The notes beneath the pieces were generated by a model. The model was not told the DNA's origin, did not search any database, and was given only the letters and a program-made list of their open reading frames with translations. A DNA stretch of 64,000 nucleotides from the NCBI RefSeq assembly GCF_000499845.2, contig NC_023754.2, positions 10,086,584-10,150,583 on the forward strand, written 5' to 3'. This DNA is from Phaseolus vulgaris (taxonomy: Eukaryota; Streptophyta; Magnoliopsida; Fabales; Fabaceae). Made by a program: the position numbers and the translations under genes. Positions 35,891 to 46,356 of the stretch are shown here, piece by piece (the first letter of the stretch is position 1; each line of letters begins with the position of its first letter).

Positions 35891-38800
35891 GCGTACAACA
35901 TACTGTTGGGAAGGCCAACGCTCAACAGAACAGGAGTTGTGCCTTCGACGAGGCACATGAAGGTCAAGCTGCCGTCTATAGAGGGTATGATCATCACTAT
36001 TTACTCCGACCAGAAGGAGGCGAAGAAATGTTATGAAAACAGCCTCAAGAACAAGAGGTTTGTGTGCCACGTAACCACAACGCCTCCCCCTGGCGTGGAG
36101 TCGGGGCGCGAACCCCGGCGAGTTTTGGATGCGGCGTTAGAGGTGGTCGCCGAGGGCGATGTGCTGATGGGGAACGTAGAGGCGAGGTCGGAGAGAAACT
36201 GCTCGGAGACCGCCAGAGAAACCGGTATCACAAGGGCGCTGATCGCCAGCGAGAGGAAACCTCAGCCAGTAGAGGAATGGCTCGAGAAGGAGATCAGCGG
36301 TAAGGTGTTTAAGTTGGGAAGAACCCTGGATAGCAAGACGCAAGACCAGATCGCCGAGGTAATAAGTAGACACTTGGATGTGTTTGCGTGGGCTGCTTCA
36401 GATATGTCGGGGATCGACCCCGATTTCTTGTGCCATCGTTTGGCAATGGACCCCCAAGTCAGGCCCATCCGCCAAAGAAGAAGAAAATTCAATGAGGAGA
36501 AGAGACAGGCGATCGAAGAAGAGACGCAGAAACTACTTGCAGTGGGCCACATCAGGGAAATCCAATATCCATAATGGCTCGCTAACGTTGTCCTGGTCAA
36601 GAAGAGCAGCGGAAAATGGCGGATGTGCGTTGACTTTACAGACCTGAACAAGGCCTACCCGAAGGACTCTTACCCTTTGCCAAGCATAGACGCCCTGGTA
36701 GACAGTGCATCAGGGTGCAAGCTGCTCAGTTTTCTGGATGCCTTCTCGGGGTACAACCAAATCAAAATGCACCCCATGGACGAAGAGAATACCGCCTTCA
36801 TGACGGAAAGGTCATGTTATTGCTACAAGGTAATGCCCTTCGGGTTGAAGAATGCAGGGGCCACATACCAAAGGCCGATGGACATGGTGCTTGCGCCCAT
36901 GCTCGGAAGGAATGTGCAGGCATACGTCGACGACATGGTCGTGACGTCCCTGGAGAAAGACAAGCACGTCACAGACTTGGAAGAGTTGTTCATACAATAG
37001 CCAGGTACAAGCTAAAACTGAATCCTGAAAAGTGCGTTTTTGGTGTAGAAGCAGGGAAGTTTCTGGGGTTTCTCTTGTCAGAGAGGGGAATCGAGGCTAA
37101 CCCCGAGAAGTGCGCCGCCATTTTGGCAATGAGGAGCCCCGCCAATGTGAAGGAGGTGCAGCAACTCACGGGGCGGATGGCCACCCTGTCTCGATTCGTA
37201 TCGGCAAGCGGAGAGAAGGGCCACCCATACTTCCAATGTTTGAAGAGGAACAACAGATTTGTTTGGACAAAGGAGTGTGAGGAGGACTTCGTGAAGCTCA
37301 AGGAATATTTGGCGAGCCCTCCAGTTCTGTGCAAGCCCCAAGACATAACACCCCTCAGGCTGTACTTTGCCATAACTGAGAGGGCGATCAGCGCAGTGCT
37401 AGTGCAGGATCAGGACCAGATCCAAAGGCCTATATATTTCGTTAGCAAGGTGCTGCAAGGCCCGGAGGTAAGGTACCAGGCCCTAGAAAAGGCAGCATTG
37501 GCGGTTGTATTCTCGGCGAGGAGATTGCGCCATTACTTCCAGAGCTTCACGGTACTGGTGATGACCGATCTGCCAATCCAGAAGGTTTTGAAGAAGCCCG
37601 ATGTGGCTGGAAGGATGGTGAAGTGGGCGGTCGAGCTTTCGGAGTTCGACATCAAGTATGAACCCCGGGGATCGATCAAAGGGCAAGTCTTCGCTGATTT
37701 CGTGGTCGAGTTGTCCTCCGAGGTGGCACAGAACGCCGAGGGTGACTTTCGCTGGGTACTCTCTGTTGATGGGTCGTCCAACCAGCTGGGCAGCGGGGCT
37801 GGGGTCATTTTGGAAGGGCCCAACGGAGTGTTGATAGAGCAGTCATTGAGGTTCGCTTTCAAAGCAAGCAACAACCAAGCAGAGTATGAGGCTTTGATCG
37901 TTGGAATCCTGCTGGCTAAGGAAATGGGGGCGAGAGTGCTGATGGCCAAGAGCGACTCGCTGTTGGTCACAGGACAAGTAACTGGCGAGTTCCAAGCCAA
38001 GGACCCGCAGATGGCAGCCTACTTGGAGTACGTGCAAGAGCTAAGAAGATCTTTCGCTTCATTTGAAGTGGTGCACGTGCCAAGAGAACAGAATGCCCGA
38101 GCTGACTTGCTAGCCAAGCTCGCCAGTTCGGGCAAGGGGGGCAGGCAGAGGACTGTCATTCAAGAAACTTTGAAAGCACCTCGAGCATTCGTGGCAGACC
38201 ACCAAGTTCTCCACGTTTGTAGATCAATGGGAAGACCGGCGAGAAGTCATAGATCCCTCACGCAGGAAACTTTGAGGGCGCCGAGGGTCAGAGCGCGCCC
38301 AGCGGAAGGGGCAAGATCGATGCAGGTTTGCGCTGTCCACGAGCCAGACACGTGGATAATGCCTTACCAACGTTATTTAGCGGATGGTGTGCTTCCAGTG
38401 GACTCAACTGAGGCCAGAAAAATAAAGAAGAGCTTCAGCAAGTTTACCCTTATTGACGGCGAGCTGTACAGGTTTGGATTCACAAACCCTCTTCTTGTAT
38501 GTATACACGGAGAGAAGTGCACGAGGATTATGGCTGAGCTTCATGAGGGAATTTGCGGGAGCCACATTGGAGGTTGATCGCTGGCGACAAGGACTATTCG
38601 TGCAGGCTATTACTGGCCCACGATGAGAGAAGATTGCAAGAGATACGCCCAGCGTTGCAAGCAATGCCAGCAGCACGCCGATTCGCACAAGGCACCCCAG
38701 AAGAGCTGAAGTCAATTTACAGCCCCTGGCCGTTTCATACATGGGGAATTGACATTCTGGGATCCTTCCCATTGGCGATCAGGCAGATGAAGTACTTGAT

Positions 38801-39578
38801 AGTGGCGATTGAATACTTCACCAAGTGGATCGAAGCGGAGCCAGTGGCCCAGGTCACCGCACACAAGATCGAGAGCTTTGTACGGAAGAACATAGTGTGC
38901 CAGTTTGGTGTGCCTAAACGCCTGGTGTCAGACAATGGGACTCAGTTTGCAAGTCACCTCTTGAAAATGTTGTGCGAAGAGGTGGGGATACAACAGATGT
39001 TTGCATCCGTCGAGCACCCACAGACGAATGGCCAAGTGGAGTCTGCCAATCGGGTGTTGCTGAGAGGTTTGAAGAGAAGATTAGAGAAAGCTAAGGGATC
39101 GTGGGCTGAAGAGGTACCCCGCATAGTTTGGGCATACCACACCACTGAGCAGTCAGGAACCCACGAGACCCCCTTTAGTTTGGTTTATGGATGTGATGCG
39201 ATGATTCCAGTCGAAATCCAGGAAAGCTCGTCGAGATTCCAGAACTTTGTGGCGGAAGACTCGAACGAAGAAAGAAGAATGAATCTGGATTTGCTGGATG
39301 AGGTCAGGGAGGAGGCGAGAGTGAAGGCCGAAGCAGTAAAGAGAAGAGTTGGGCGAAGGTACAACTCTAAGGTAATGTCAAGGCAGTTTAGAAGTGGCGA
39401 TCTGGTGATGAGGAAGGCCCATCAGTATGAGATGCAGAACAAGTTATCGCCTAAGTGGACGGGACCGTTCAGAATAACCGAGGTGCTCGAGAATGGCGCC
39501 TACCGCTTGGAGACGTTAGAAGGAGGGGCGATTCCTCGCACTTGGAACGCCACGCATCTCAAGTTGTATTACAGTTAA
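35891..39578 (+). pseudogene. Pol of element C, truncated and interrupted by stops and frameshifts
   Basis: The frame opens at 35891 in the protease-RT linker. A TAA at 36572-36574 replaces the glutamate of the YPEW motif seen in A and B. RT motifs are present (YVDDMVV at about 36924-36944). A one-base loss near 36990 shifts frame; the two RNase H domains follow, the second with LSVDGSSNQ and the SNNQAEYEAL segment. A TGA at 38575-38577 falls in the integrase zinc-finger region, and a frameshift near 38700 precedes the integrase core (GIDILGS, VSDNGTQ, GQVESAN). The chain ends at 39578. At least four disabling lesions make this a dead copy. Confidence 0.9.
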
Positions 39579-39814
39579 AGCCTTGTAAGTAAAGACGAAT
39601 ATGAAGAGATTTGAATAGTTTCTGTTAAAACAATTTCAAGGGGGCACTCTTTTTTCCCTAAGGAGGGTTTTTAATGAGGCCACCCAATAAAGAAGAGTTT
39701 TTCAAAGTTTAAAGCTTCTAAGTCTGCATGCTTATGGCTTTGAGAGTTTTAGAAAAAAGGCCTTATTACTCATATGTGATCTAGGGCAACAGTAAAGTCA
39801 TATTGCATGCTTCA

Positions 39815-40020
39815 ATGAGTAAAAGTTTTAAAGTCCCCATCGTTTTTCGGCGATCGGTGGCAATAGTAAAAATTTTAAAGTCCCCATCGTTTATTGGCGA
39901 TCGGTGGCAATAGTTAAAGTTTTAAAGTCCCCATCATTTTTTGGCGATCGGCGGCAATAGTTAAAGTTTTAAAGTCCCTGTCGTTTTACGGCGATCGGTG
40001 GCAGTAGTAAAAAGTTTTAG
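39815..40020. repeat. 47-bp tandem repeat, four copies (element C)
   Basis: Units, anchored at AAGTCCCCAT (39831, 39878, 39925) and AAGTCCCTG (39972), have an exact 47-bp period. Each carries GGCGATCGGTGGCAATAGT. Reverse-complemented, they align with the 45- and 57-bp repeats of B and A. Confidence 0.9.
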
Positions 40021-40109
40021 TCTTTTGGCGATCGGAGGTACCAGTAGTGCAAAAAGCCCTCAGCGCTCTCGTACATTTTGAGGCAAGAGAAGAAGTCCTC
40101 CTCGCCCTT

Positions 40110-40680
40110 GAGCGAGTGCAAGCGAGAAAGAGAAGAAGTCCTCCTCGCCTTTGAGCGAGTGAAGGCAAGGTTAAAAGTCCTTATCGCCGACGAGCGAGTT
40201 CAGGCGAGAAAAAGTCCCCAGTGCATCCAGGGGGAGGAGATGTACACCCTGGGTAAGTTGAGGCACCAGATTAAAAGTCCTTCTCGCCGACGAGCGAGTT
40301 CAGGCGAGAAAAAGTCCTCAGTGCATCCAGGGGGGAGATGTACACCCTGGGCAAGTTGAGGCACCAGATAAAGTCTTTCTCGCCGACGAGTGAGTTCAGG
40401 CGAGAAAAAGTCCTCAGTGCATCCAGGGGGGGAGATGTACACCCTGGGCAAGTTGAGGCACCAGATAAAGTCCTTCTCGCCGTTGAGCGAGTTCAGGCGA
40501 GAAAAAGTCCTCAGTGCATCCAGGGGGAGGAGATGTACACCCTGGGCAAGTTGAGGCACCGGAGAAAGTCCTCCTCACCCTCGAGTGAGTTCAGGCAAAA
40601 GTCCTCAGTGCATCCAGGTAGCCCCTGGGCAAGTTGAGGCACCAGAGGAAGCCCTCATCACCCTCGAGTGAGTTCAGGCA
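40110..40680. repeat. ~94-100-bp tandem repeat, about five copies (element C)
   Basis: GTGCATCCAG anchors lie at 40221, 40321, 40417, 40514 and 40608. Each unit contains GAGTTCAGGCGAGAAAAAGTC, the anchor, a G-run, AGATGTACACCCTGGGCAAG and TTGAGGCACCAGA. Spacing varies by a few bases through G-run length and small deletions. Confidence 0.9.
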
Positions 40681-40900
40681 AGAAAAGATTAAAAAGACCT
40701 CCTCGCCTCGAGCGAGTGTAGGCGAGAAAAGATTAAAAAGCCCTACTCGCCGTTGCGAGTGTAGGCGAGAAGAGATTAAAAAGACCTCCTCGCCTCGAGC
40801 GAGTGTAGGCGAGAAAAGATTAAAAAGACCTACTCGCCGTGAGCGAGAATAGGCGAGAAGAGATTAAAGGTCCTCCTCGCCTAGAGCGGGTGCAGGCCAG
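40681..40900. repeat. ~42-46-bp tandem repeat, about four copies (element C)
   Basis: Units of GGCGAGAAAAGATTAAAAAG followed by (A/C)CCT(C/A)CTCGCC and a GAGCGAGTGTA tail. This is a third monomer type in the same untranslated region. Confidence 0.8.
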
Positions 40901-41368
40901 AACAGATACAAGACCTCTTTGCGAGAGCGAATTGAGGCGAGATTGCAAGTTTCTCAGTGCATGCAGGGGGAGAAGAGAAGGATCCGTTGAAGGCAGCTCT
41001 CCTCCCAGAATGAGCAAAGTTGATAGCTCAAGATACGAGGCAGCTCCGCAGAGGATGCCTTGGCAGACAAAAAGGAAAATAGCATCTGAGGAAGCCCATG
41101 GCTTCGTGTTTGAAGCTCGAAAGAAGAAGTACACGGCGAGAACTAAGTTAGCAGAGTTTGAGGCGATGACTTAGAAGTGAGCATATCACTTGGCAGGTCA
41201 GGCGAGCTAGATTTTAGATACTAAGATTGACCCACGCCTACTGCCTACAAGAGTTAGTCAGTTATATCAGATGATTACGCAGCAGATAAAGGCGAAACCA
41301 TGCATATATTGAAGAAGAAAATGGCGTAGTGAACTTCTTAGTCTTTCCGCTGAAAACAAGTTATCAGC
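40901..41368. other. Element C sequence between repeats and polypurine tract
   Basis: No antisense coiled-coil ORF occurs here, although this is where A and B carry theirs. A short open frame of about 54 codons (41010-41174, MSKVDSSRYEAAPQ...) has no recognisable relation to known proteins and is probably chance. Confidence 0.4.
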
Positions 41369-41386
41369 TCAAGACTGGGGGGCTTG
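41369..41386 (+). other. Polypurine tract of element C
   Basis: TCAAGACTGGGGGGCT directly precedes the LTR start TGTACC. The position and the G-run fit the plus-strand primer of a Tat element. Confidence 0.7.
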
Positions 41387-42532
41387 TGTACCGACCAGGT
41401 CATCAGGCGTGATGACGTGTCTTGCACGTGCTCAGGTGGGGCGTGCTCAATGGAACGCGTAGGCTAGAAAAGATGAATGGTTCAGAAGTGGGCATAGTCG
41501 CCGATCGCTGAATTGGCGTTCTCCGATCTCTAGTGTGCGTAACCGGCGGTCACCAGAGTTACGTCGCAGTCGCCGTATGAGAGTGCTAGGAGAACGGATG
41601 ATCAGAGATCGCCCGGGAATGCTAGGAGATCGGGTGGTTTACACGCCGCCACAAGGAGCACATCGTCGGATCTCCCAGCAAACTTAGTTAAAGCTGTTGA
41701 GGGCTCAGAAGGGTAATTTCAAGCGTGTAAGTTCAGTAAGACGATTGTGGCACCAGCATGGGGCATGAAGGTCGAGTGGGTTGGAGGGAACACCTTGCTC
41801 ATCAGCGACAGGATTCCCAGAGTGGACATTTGTTGGTGGCAAGGTTTCCCCAGCTAGAACATGCATGGCGTAGCAGTAAGGAGGGTGCCATTCGCGATGA
41901 GCGATATCACAGAGATGATGCACTTTGTTGCATCCAATACTCACCTTGTTGGGTGGTGTTTCACAGCGCATTATGTGCTAGGTTGCTCCTTGAGTTTAGG
42001 ACTTAGCTGTGCGGCTGGTTACTACACAAGAATGACGTTCAAGTTGCCCCAATCCAGATGACGACACGTGTAGGGTTGGGAGCAATGGAGAAATGACGCT
42101 CAAGTTGCCTTAGCTCAGATGACGACACGTGTAGGGCTGGGCGCTACCTACTATCCCAGCCCAGATGGCGACACGTGCAAGGCTGGATGCGAGCCACGCG
42201 TCCAAAAGCATAACGGCCTGGAGAGAGAAGATACCTAGCTATAAAGGTAACCTTAACAGAATCTGCAAAGGTACGTTTTCATTACGGCTGATACTGCTAG
42301 GGTTGTGTGCCTACAGTACGGTCCTACATAGCATATTCTCTCTTAGTTTTTTGGGTGTTCTTGTCACTGACTTGAGCGTCGAAGCGCCACCGGCCGCAGA
42401 GGCGCCACTGTGTGTTTTTCAGGTTCTCAGAGAGGCTATCTGTGGAGTGGACTTGGAGGGCACGGGGTGTCAAGCTGGTGAGGAAGATCGTGACGAGACA
42501 ACGCTCTTGCGCTAAGTCAACCGGCAGGATCA
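41387..42532 (+). repeat. 3' LTR of element C (1146 bp)
   Basis: Starts TGTACCGACCAGGTCATCAG and ends GGCAGGATCA. U3 holds a 61-bp duplication (AATGACG at 42031 and 42092) and three CACGTG boxes (42065-42070, 42126-42131, 42172-42177) upstream of a TATA box CTATAAAG at 42239-42246. This is the longest of the three Tat LTRs in the window. Confidence 0.88.
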
Positions 42533-43392
42533 ATTCCTAACAATTTATTGTCAAGGTGGAGGGGCTTATTCCTTTGCCCATTTAGGACTTACGTATTGTA
42601 TCCAATTATGCTCTCATTCCTATTAGACTTTTGGTTTTCCCTTTTTTTATCCTACTTCTTGATCTTTTGATTCTTCTTCGGTACCAGAATCTCTAACCTA
42701 CCAACAAAAAAACCACACCTTGTTATGAGGACAAGGACAACCCTTCCATTGGGAGGCACCACTAAGAGTAACTCAACTTAATTCTATCAAGTTGGGTTAA
42801 ATACATTTACAATTAGTTTTATGTTAAATTTTGTCAACAATTGCGTCCCTAGTTTTTTTAGCTATGTTCCATAGCAGAAGGAAAGTTCCACATAAATACT
42901 TTAATATGTAAAAACATTATTGTTGGTTTATTCATAAAAAAAAAGTGGGGCTGGCTGGTTCTTAGGAATATTAGGAAGATGATATCACCCAACAAAACTA
43001 ATAAAGCTTGAATAACCAGAGACTATTATTATTGACAACTATTAAACTGTATAAAAAAAGTGCATAACATCTAATGTAAAAATAGAGATAATGATTTGTA
43101 TTATTCAATTTTTTTTCTCACTTTAGACTTATGTGTAATGTAAAATACCATATATTTTATTTTTCTTTTAATAAAAATATAATTAATAAAAAAATATTGA
43201 ATTTTTATAAATTAATAATGATTATTTAATATAAAATATCATATAATACTAATTTCATTATTATTATAACACTAGTAATTGTGAAAAACATATTATTTTT
43301 TTATTTATTTTAAATTTGAACCCATAAATTTTATTAAAGAAGCAATTTTACTTTCATTGTGTCACTCTACAATTACAATACTTATTTTTATA

Positions 43393-43446
43393 CGATCGGT
43401 CGGTCACGGAGACCGAGTGACTGACTCGTCTAGTATCGGCCGATAC
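43393..43446. other. GC-rich palindromic island
   Basis: GTCGGTCAC (43399-43407) can pair with GTGACTGAC (43417-43425) apart from one G-T pair. A perfect 14-base palindrome GTATCGGCCGATAC follows at 43433-43446. It sits alone in AT-rich DNA. It could be a transposon end remnant; the identity is unknown. Confidence 0.5.
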
Positions 43447-44099
43447 ATTAACAATTTAAGAAATTATACAACTAACGTGTGAAAGTGAAAAAGAAAACAT
43501 ATAATCATAATTCATGAACTTATAGAATAAAATAATTATTAGTACATAATTCACCGGTCAACAATTTTTTTTTTTCAATTTAACACTATTTTTATTTGAC
43601 TATGTTCTTCTTTTTTCTTCATACTTTATAAATGATATAGAGTTGTACTATTTATTAAATTTTATCTCTTTCTAAAAATAAATATAATTATAAAATATAA
43701 ATTCTTAAGTATAAAGTTTTTATTATGTATAAATGCATAAATATAGAGGATAATGAATCAATCTCTATTAGTAGGCTTTTAGTTATAACTAGTTAAAAAT
43801 ATTAAAAAAATAAGTTTGAATCTTATAATTTAGTTAGTTATAACTAAATCAGTTATCATGTATTGTTCTCCACATATGTTGAAAGAAGATATATCTTCAA
43901 ATATCTCAGAGTTAAGATACAAATAAGATGTATTTAGGCTTATTATGACAAAAATGCAATTATTCTCTCCTCAACATTACTCAAAAACTCATGTTTGTAT
44001 GTTTGTGAATATCTAAAACTGAAGAACTTGTTTTCGTGAGATGTCTAATCTGAATAATAATAATATTAATGAAATTAATGATATTAAATATATGAATAT

Positions 44100-44200
44100 T
44101 ATTAATAATTTTTATATTATTAATTATATTAATATTATTAATTATATTAATATTATTAATTATATTAATATTATTAATTATATTAATATTGATAATCATA
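44100..44200. repeat. AT tandem repeat, ~18-bp unit (ATTAATTATATTAATATT)
   Basis: Four to five near-perfect units. Reading frames across it give only I/N/Y-rich artefacts. Confidence 0.85.
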
Positions 44201-44411
44201 CTAATAAGTATAACAATAATTATAAAATGACAACAAAACTTGATAGATGTAATGGTTAAAGCTTCTTTGGTCATTCAAGGGACTTAGCTTCTTTGGTCAT
44301 TTTGTTGAACTCTTCTGTCACTCCAAGATTGCCTTTGTTGATTCTTAATCCAGAGAAGTTTAGCTCAGTTATAGCAGTGTGTAAAATACCATCACCAAAT
44401 CTGGATAGATA

Positions 44412-44710
44412 TTTTAGGACACAAAATAAGGAGAAGACTTGGAAGGTATATTATAAGAAAAATAAAAAATAAAGGATGGTTAGTAGTAGTTAATAGCGGT
44501 TAGTGGACTTTAAATAAAGACCAATCGATTTAGTGAAGGATATGTTTTGGGTATTCTGTTTGGTAGACAGGGAAATCCTGTGTAAAAGGAATAATATTTT
44601 CCTTTGTGGGCAATCTGAATGTAAAGTGCAGAATTATTATACAAAAAATTATTCAGTAGATTTTGGTGTTCTTGACTTATTTTTGGGTGTGATTTTCTTG
44701 TTTCCTAACA
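44412..44710 (+). repeat. Left LTR of element F (~299 bp)
   Basis: Ends in GTTTCCTAACA like the two right copies. It is shorter than they are (337 bp) because it has fewer GTTAGTAGT-type repeats near its middle. The expected TG start is eroded (TTTTAGGACAC). Confidence 0.7.
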
Positions 44711-44722
44711 AATTGGTCCGAC

Positions 44723-45046
44723 TTGCCGGATAAAAAAAAGATGAGGATAGAACAAAGGATTGTGGCTTTAGAGAGAGTAACCAGCGAACATGGGAGGTTA
44801 ATGGCGGAGATGAAGACAAACATTCACGGGATAAAAGAGAGCATTTTAGAAATAAAAGAAATGTTGCATGACATCAAGAAAGGGGACAAAATGTCTAAGG
44901 GAGGAGATAAATCTGTTAATGATGAAGAAAAGAAGACCCAAGATGTGGGAGAAGGTTCAGATATGAAGAATCACATCCTCTGCAGCGAAGAAAAACTCAA
45001 AAATGAAGTGAGATTTGCAAGAGAAACTGAAATGATAAGGGCATAA
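44723..45046 (+). pseudogene. N-terminal gag fragment of element F
   Basis: An open frame of 107 codons with MRIEQRIVALERVTSEHG (from the internal ATG at 44741) followed by a helical KEMLHDIKKGDK stretch. Starts of this type, soon after the primer site, are common for chromovirus Gag. The frame stops at 45046, far short of a full Gag, with no zinc knuckle or pol. The following 45047-45370 has no supported coding sequence up to the E insertion. Confidence 0.5.
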
Positions 45047-45365
45047 GGGGATGCATCAATAAAGAAAGTGAAGACTATGTGTTGTAATGATCTTTTTCTT
45101 AAGAGGCCAATTATAGAGCTATCTAGTAAGAAAGTTGAAGGTGGAGATGCAACCAAGCATCAATTTTTCCCAAATTCAGATTTACTTCATAAGCATAAGA
45201 ACTCATTGTGGGTTCAAGATTTGATAATGAATGTGGCTAGAACATCAATTTCAACTTATTGAGTGTAGAAACTTTTATACAAAACCCCCCTCTCATTCCC
45301 ACCACGACCTAAGCCTCCAAACTTGAATTTGCAGGCAGTAGCCAATGGGTTCCCACCCTATGATA

Positions 45366-45370
45366 GATAA
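45366..45370. repeat. Target-site duplication GATAA, left copy
   Basis: GATAA immediately before element E's LTR, matched by GATAA at 53133-53137. A five-base duplication is standard for LTR element insertion. Confidence 0.9.
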
Positions 45371-46356
45371 TGATGTGATTCCAATAGCCACATAGAACAA
45401 GATTCTTGACACTTTGAGGAATCACCTTGAGCTGGAAAATGTAGAGGCACTTTCTTAGAAGTTGGATCATGGTTCTAAGATCAAGAACTCACCAATAACA
45501 AGTACCAAATCCCAAACTCATTTGGATGAACCAAATATTGTCAAATTGAATCAACAAAGGAATAGAAACTTGATTAACCGAACAGAATTAAGCTACTAAA
45601 CAAAGAACCGAACAGATTTTAAAAACAAAACAGAATATAGGTGCTGAAAATAGAAAAACCGAAAGCTAGACAACTCAAAAACACAAGGAAACATGAACAA
45701 TTGAAGAAGAAGAAAGGAAGGAGAAGAGAATGCTCATGAAGATGGAAGATAGGTTGGATGATCACGCCACTAGAAGTATGGATGCTCCTAGATGAGTGTG
45801 GAAGCCGCCACTTGAGGAAACCATGGTCCTTCAAGATAAGACTAGAGAAGAAGCTCAAAGCTCACCAAAATGCTCACTCCAATTTTGAGTATAGTTTCTT
45901 TAGATAAAATTCAAATCTGAATTTTACAAGGAAGGCACCTCTATTTATAGCCTAAGGTGCTGAAAAATGAAAGCTAAACAATTCAAAATTCCCTCCAAAA
46001 GCCATCTAGAACCGGCGCTAATTGCCTAAGCAAGGAAGGTGTGATCCCTTCCTTCACTTTGGCACCCCCTATTCTACTCCTACACCTATCTACTAATACA
46101 CCCCCCTAAAGGTCCTATTTAAAACCTAAAAGATGCTATAACAAAAGAGGTTTCTAAGGTTTTCCTCTAAGCACCTTCAACTAAAGACACTATAAAAAGA
46201 GAAAATAAATGTCCTCTAGCTCCCAAGGCTTTGAACATGCTTCTTGTAATCCTTTGAGGTGGACTTTGACCTCCATGGGTGTCCTCCATTTGTGCCTCCA
46301 CCTCTTCTTGAGCTTGATGAGTGGCCTCCATGTTCTCTTGGGCTTGATCTCCATCA
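45371..46356 (-). repeat. 3' LTR of element E (986 bp)
   Basis: TGATG at 45371 to CATCA at 46356. It is near identical to the 5' LTR except for a cluster of changes at about 45,560-45,690, for example AATAGAAACTTGATTAACCG where the other LTR has GAAGGAAAAGAAGAAACCG. Confidence 0.93.

Larger units (their letters stand above)
35891..42532 (+). mobile_element. Element C: Tat-lineage LTR retrotransposon, 5' part missing
   Basis: Plus-strand relative of A and B. It begins abruptly inside gag/protease (AYNILLGRPTLN) at the outer edge of B's LTR, continues through RT, dual RNase H and integrase, then tandem repeats, a polypurine tract and a complete 3' LTR. No antisense ORF is found between repeats and LTR, unlike in A and B. 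Its 5' LTR and gag are nowhere in the window. B most likely inserted here and the left half was later lost. Confidence 0.88.
42533..44411. other. AT-rich spacer between elements C and F
   Basis: No gene or intact mobile element is recognised. AT-rich throughout, except a 50-base GC-rich palindromic island at 43,391-43,446 and the AT tandem array at 44,100-44,200. Confidence 0.5.

Noticed and set aside
40078..40637. Repetitive open frames over element C's tandem arrays as a repeat protein
   Set aside because: Frames differ between repeat units because unit length is not a multiple of three; non-coding repeats.
40110..40680. CRISPR-like array
   Set aside because: Repeats are tandem with no unique spacers, lie inside a plant retroelement, and have no associated genes.
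43981..44274. Asn/Ile-rich open frame (97 codons) on the minus strand
   Set aside because: Produced entirely by the AT tandem repeat at 44,100-44,200.
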